The position numbers and the translations under genes are program-made. The notes under the pieces were generated by a model. It saw nothing but the letters and a program-made list of their open reading frames with translations, was not told the DNA's origin and searched no databases. From Chloroflexota bacterium (lineage in GTDB: Archaea; Iainarchaeota; Iainarchaeia; Iainarchaeales; GCA-2688035): a stretch of DNA of 14,029 nucleotides. The DNA lies in the NCBI GenBank assembly GCA_030634785.1, contig DAOWAC010000006.1, positions 1 through 14,029 on the forward strand, given 5' to 3'. This document shows, one piece after another, positions 13,487 to 14,029 of this stretch (within the stretch, counting starts at the first letter, position 1; each line of letters begins with the position of its first letter).

Positions 13487-14029
13487 TGGCAGAGCTTTAC
13501 AAAAACTGGAAAGTGATATTGCTCGTCTTCTTTTTGATTCTTTCATTTGCAATAATTGGATTTAGAGGAATTACTTTTGGAATTGATTTCAATGGAGGAA
13601 CACTTTTTCAGATTGAATTATCTGAACCAATAACAAATCTTGATGAAAGAGCAAGAGTTGTTCAGACAATTCAGCAAAGGCTTGACTGGACTGGTCTAAA
13701 AGATATTAGCGTAAACTTTTTCGGAGACGATTTTGTTATTGTACAGGTTGCTGAATCAGACCCTGAAACAATTGAACGAATTGAATCTCTTTTGAAAAAA
13801 CAGGGTGTTTTTGAGTCAACAATTGGCGGAGAAGTAATCTTTTCAGGAGAGGACATTATTGAAATGCCAAAAGATCCTGCAAAAGGATATAGCTTATACA
13901 ACGAGGGTTCTGGCGTAAGATGGGTGCTTCCGTTTGTTTTGAAAAGCACTGCAGCCCAGCGTTTTACTGATATGACATTCCACAAATGTGACCTTGTGTC
14001 TTATTCAACAGATGTTGGACGTGAATATG
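13486..14029 (+). CDS. secD: Protein translocase subunit SecD (3' end beyond window)
   Basis: The ATG at 13486 overlaps the secF stop by one base, so translation is coupled. The frame is open to the window edge: 181 codons of what is usually a protein of 400 or more residues. Visible are TM1 (about 9-26), the SecD/F signature GIDFNGGT (32-39), and the first extracytoplasmic domain with RLDWTGLKDISV (about 65-76), the archaeal counterpart of the SecD RIDxxGL motif. The domain continues with IVQVAESDPETIERIESLL. The transmembrane core with its conserved acidic residues lies beyond the edge. The secF-secD order is that found in other archaea. It works with SecF alongside the SecYE channel. Confidence 0.92.
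   Translation, partial: MAELYKNWKVILLVFFLILSFAIIGFRGITFGIDFNGGTLFQIELSEPITNLDERARVVQTIQQRLDWTGLKDISVNFFGDDFVIVQVAESDPETIERIESLLKKQGVFESTIGGEVIFSGEDIIEMPKDPAKGYSLYNEGSGVRWVLPFVLKSTAAQRFTDMTFHKCDLVSYSTDVGREY

Noticed and set aside
1..14029. CRISPR array, insertion sequence, rRNA or complete tRNA
   Set aside because: No regularly spaced repeats, transposase-like frames with terminal inverted repeats, rRNA-like sequence or complete cloverleaf were found on either strand.

Overview
The window is A+T-rich archaeal DNA. It carries both subunits of the archaea-specific DNA polymerase D, an Orc1/Cdc6 initiator, an archaeal-type SepF, UPF0147, a NOG1-type GTPase and a SecF-SecD gene pair. Gene density is very high, spacers are tiny and several promoters look leaderless. 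Together with the protein sequences this suggests a DPANN-type archaeon (Woesearchaeota, Diapherotrites or similar). That placement is inference and no rRNA is present to test it.

Layout. (1) Positions 1-2660: a radical-SAM, HemN/HemW-like gene running leftward off the edge, divergent from two consecutive U32-family genes. The U32 proteins have cysteine patterns like UbiU and UbiV, the Fe-S partners of oxygen-independent quinone hydroxylation. (2) Positions 2638-3818, minus strand: sepF followed 11 bases later by an unrecognised tail-anchored protein with an internal duplication. (3) Positions 3819-5298: a 256-base AT-rich spacer, possibly origin-associated, and cdc6. (4) Positions 5324-5800, minus strand: a RelE/ParE-type toxin with its antitoxin, with its own TATA box and a palindrome over the promoter. 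(5) Positions 5890-11175, minus strand: a replication operon in the order UPF0147, PolD small subunit (DP1), PolD large subunit (DP2). (6) Positions 11286-12275, minus strand: NOG1-like GTPase. (7) Positions 12410-14029, plus strand: secF and the start of secD, overlapping by one base and cut by the window edge.

Most of the window is core machinery: initiation (Cdc6), replication (PolD), division (SepF), ribosome assembly (NOG1) and protein translocation (SecFD). The two less ordinary parts are the UbiU/UbiV-like pair with the adjacent radical-SAM gene, and the unknown membrane protein downstream of sepF. No CRISPR array, insertion sequence, rRNA or intact tRNA was seen. No gap between genes exceeds 300 bases.
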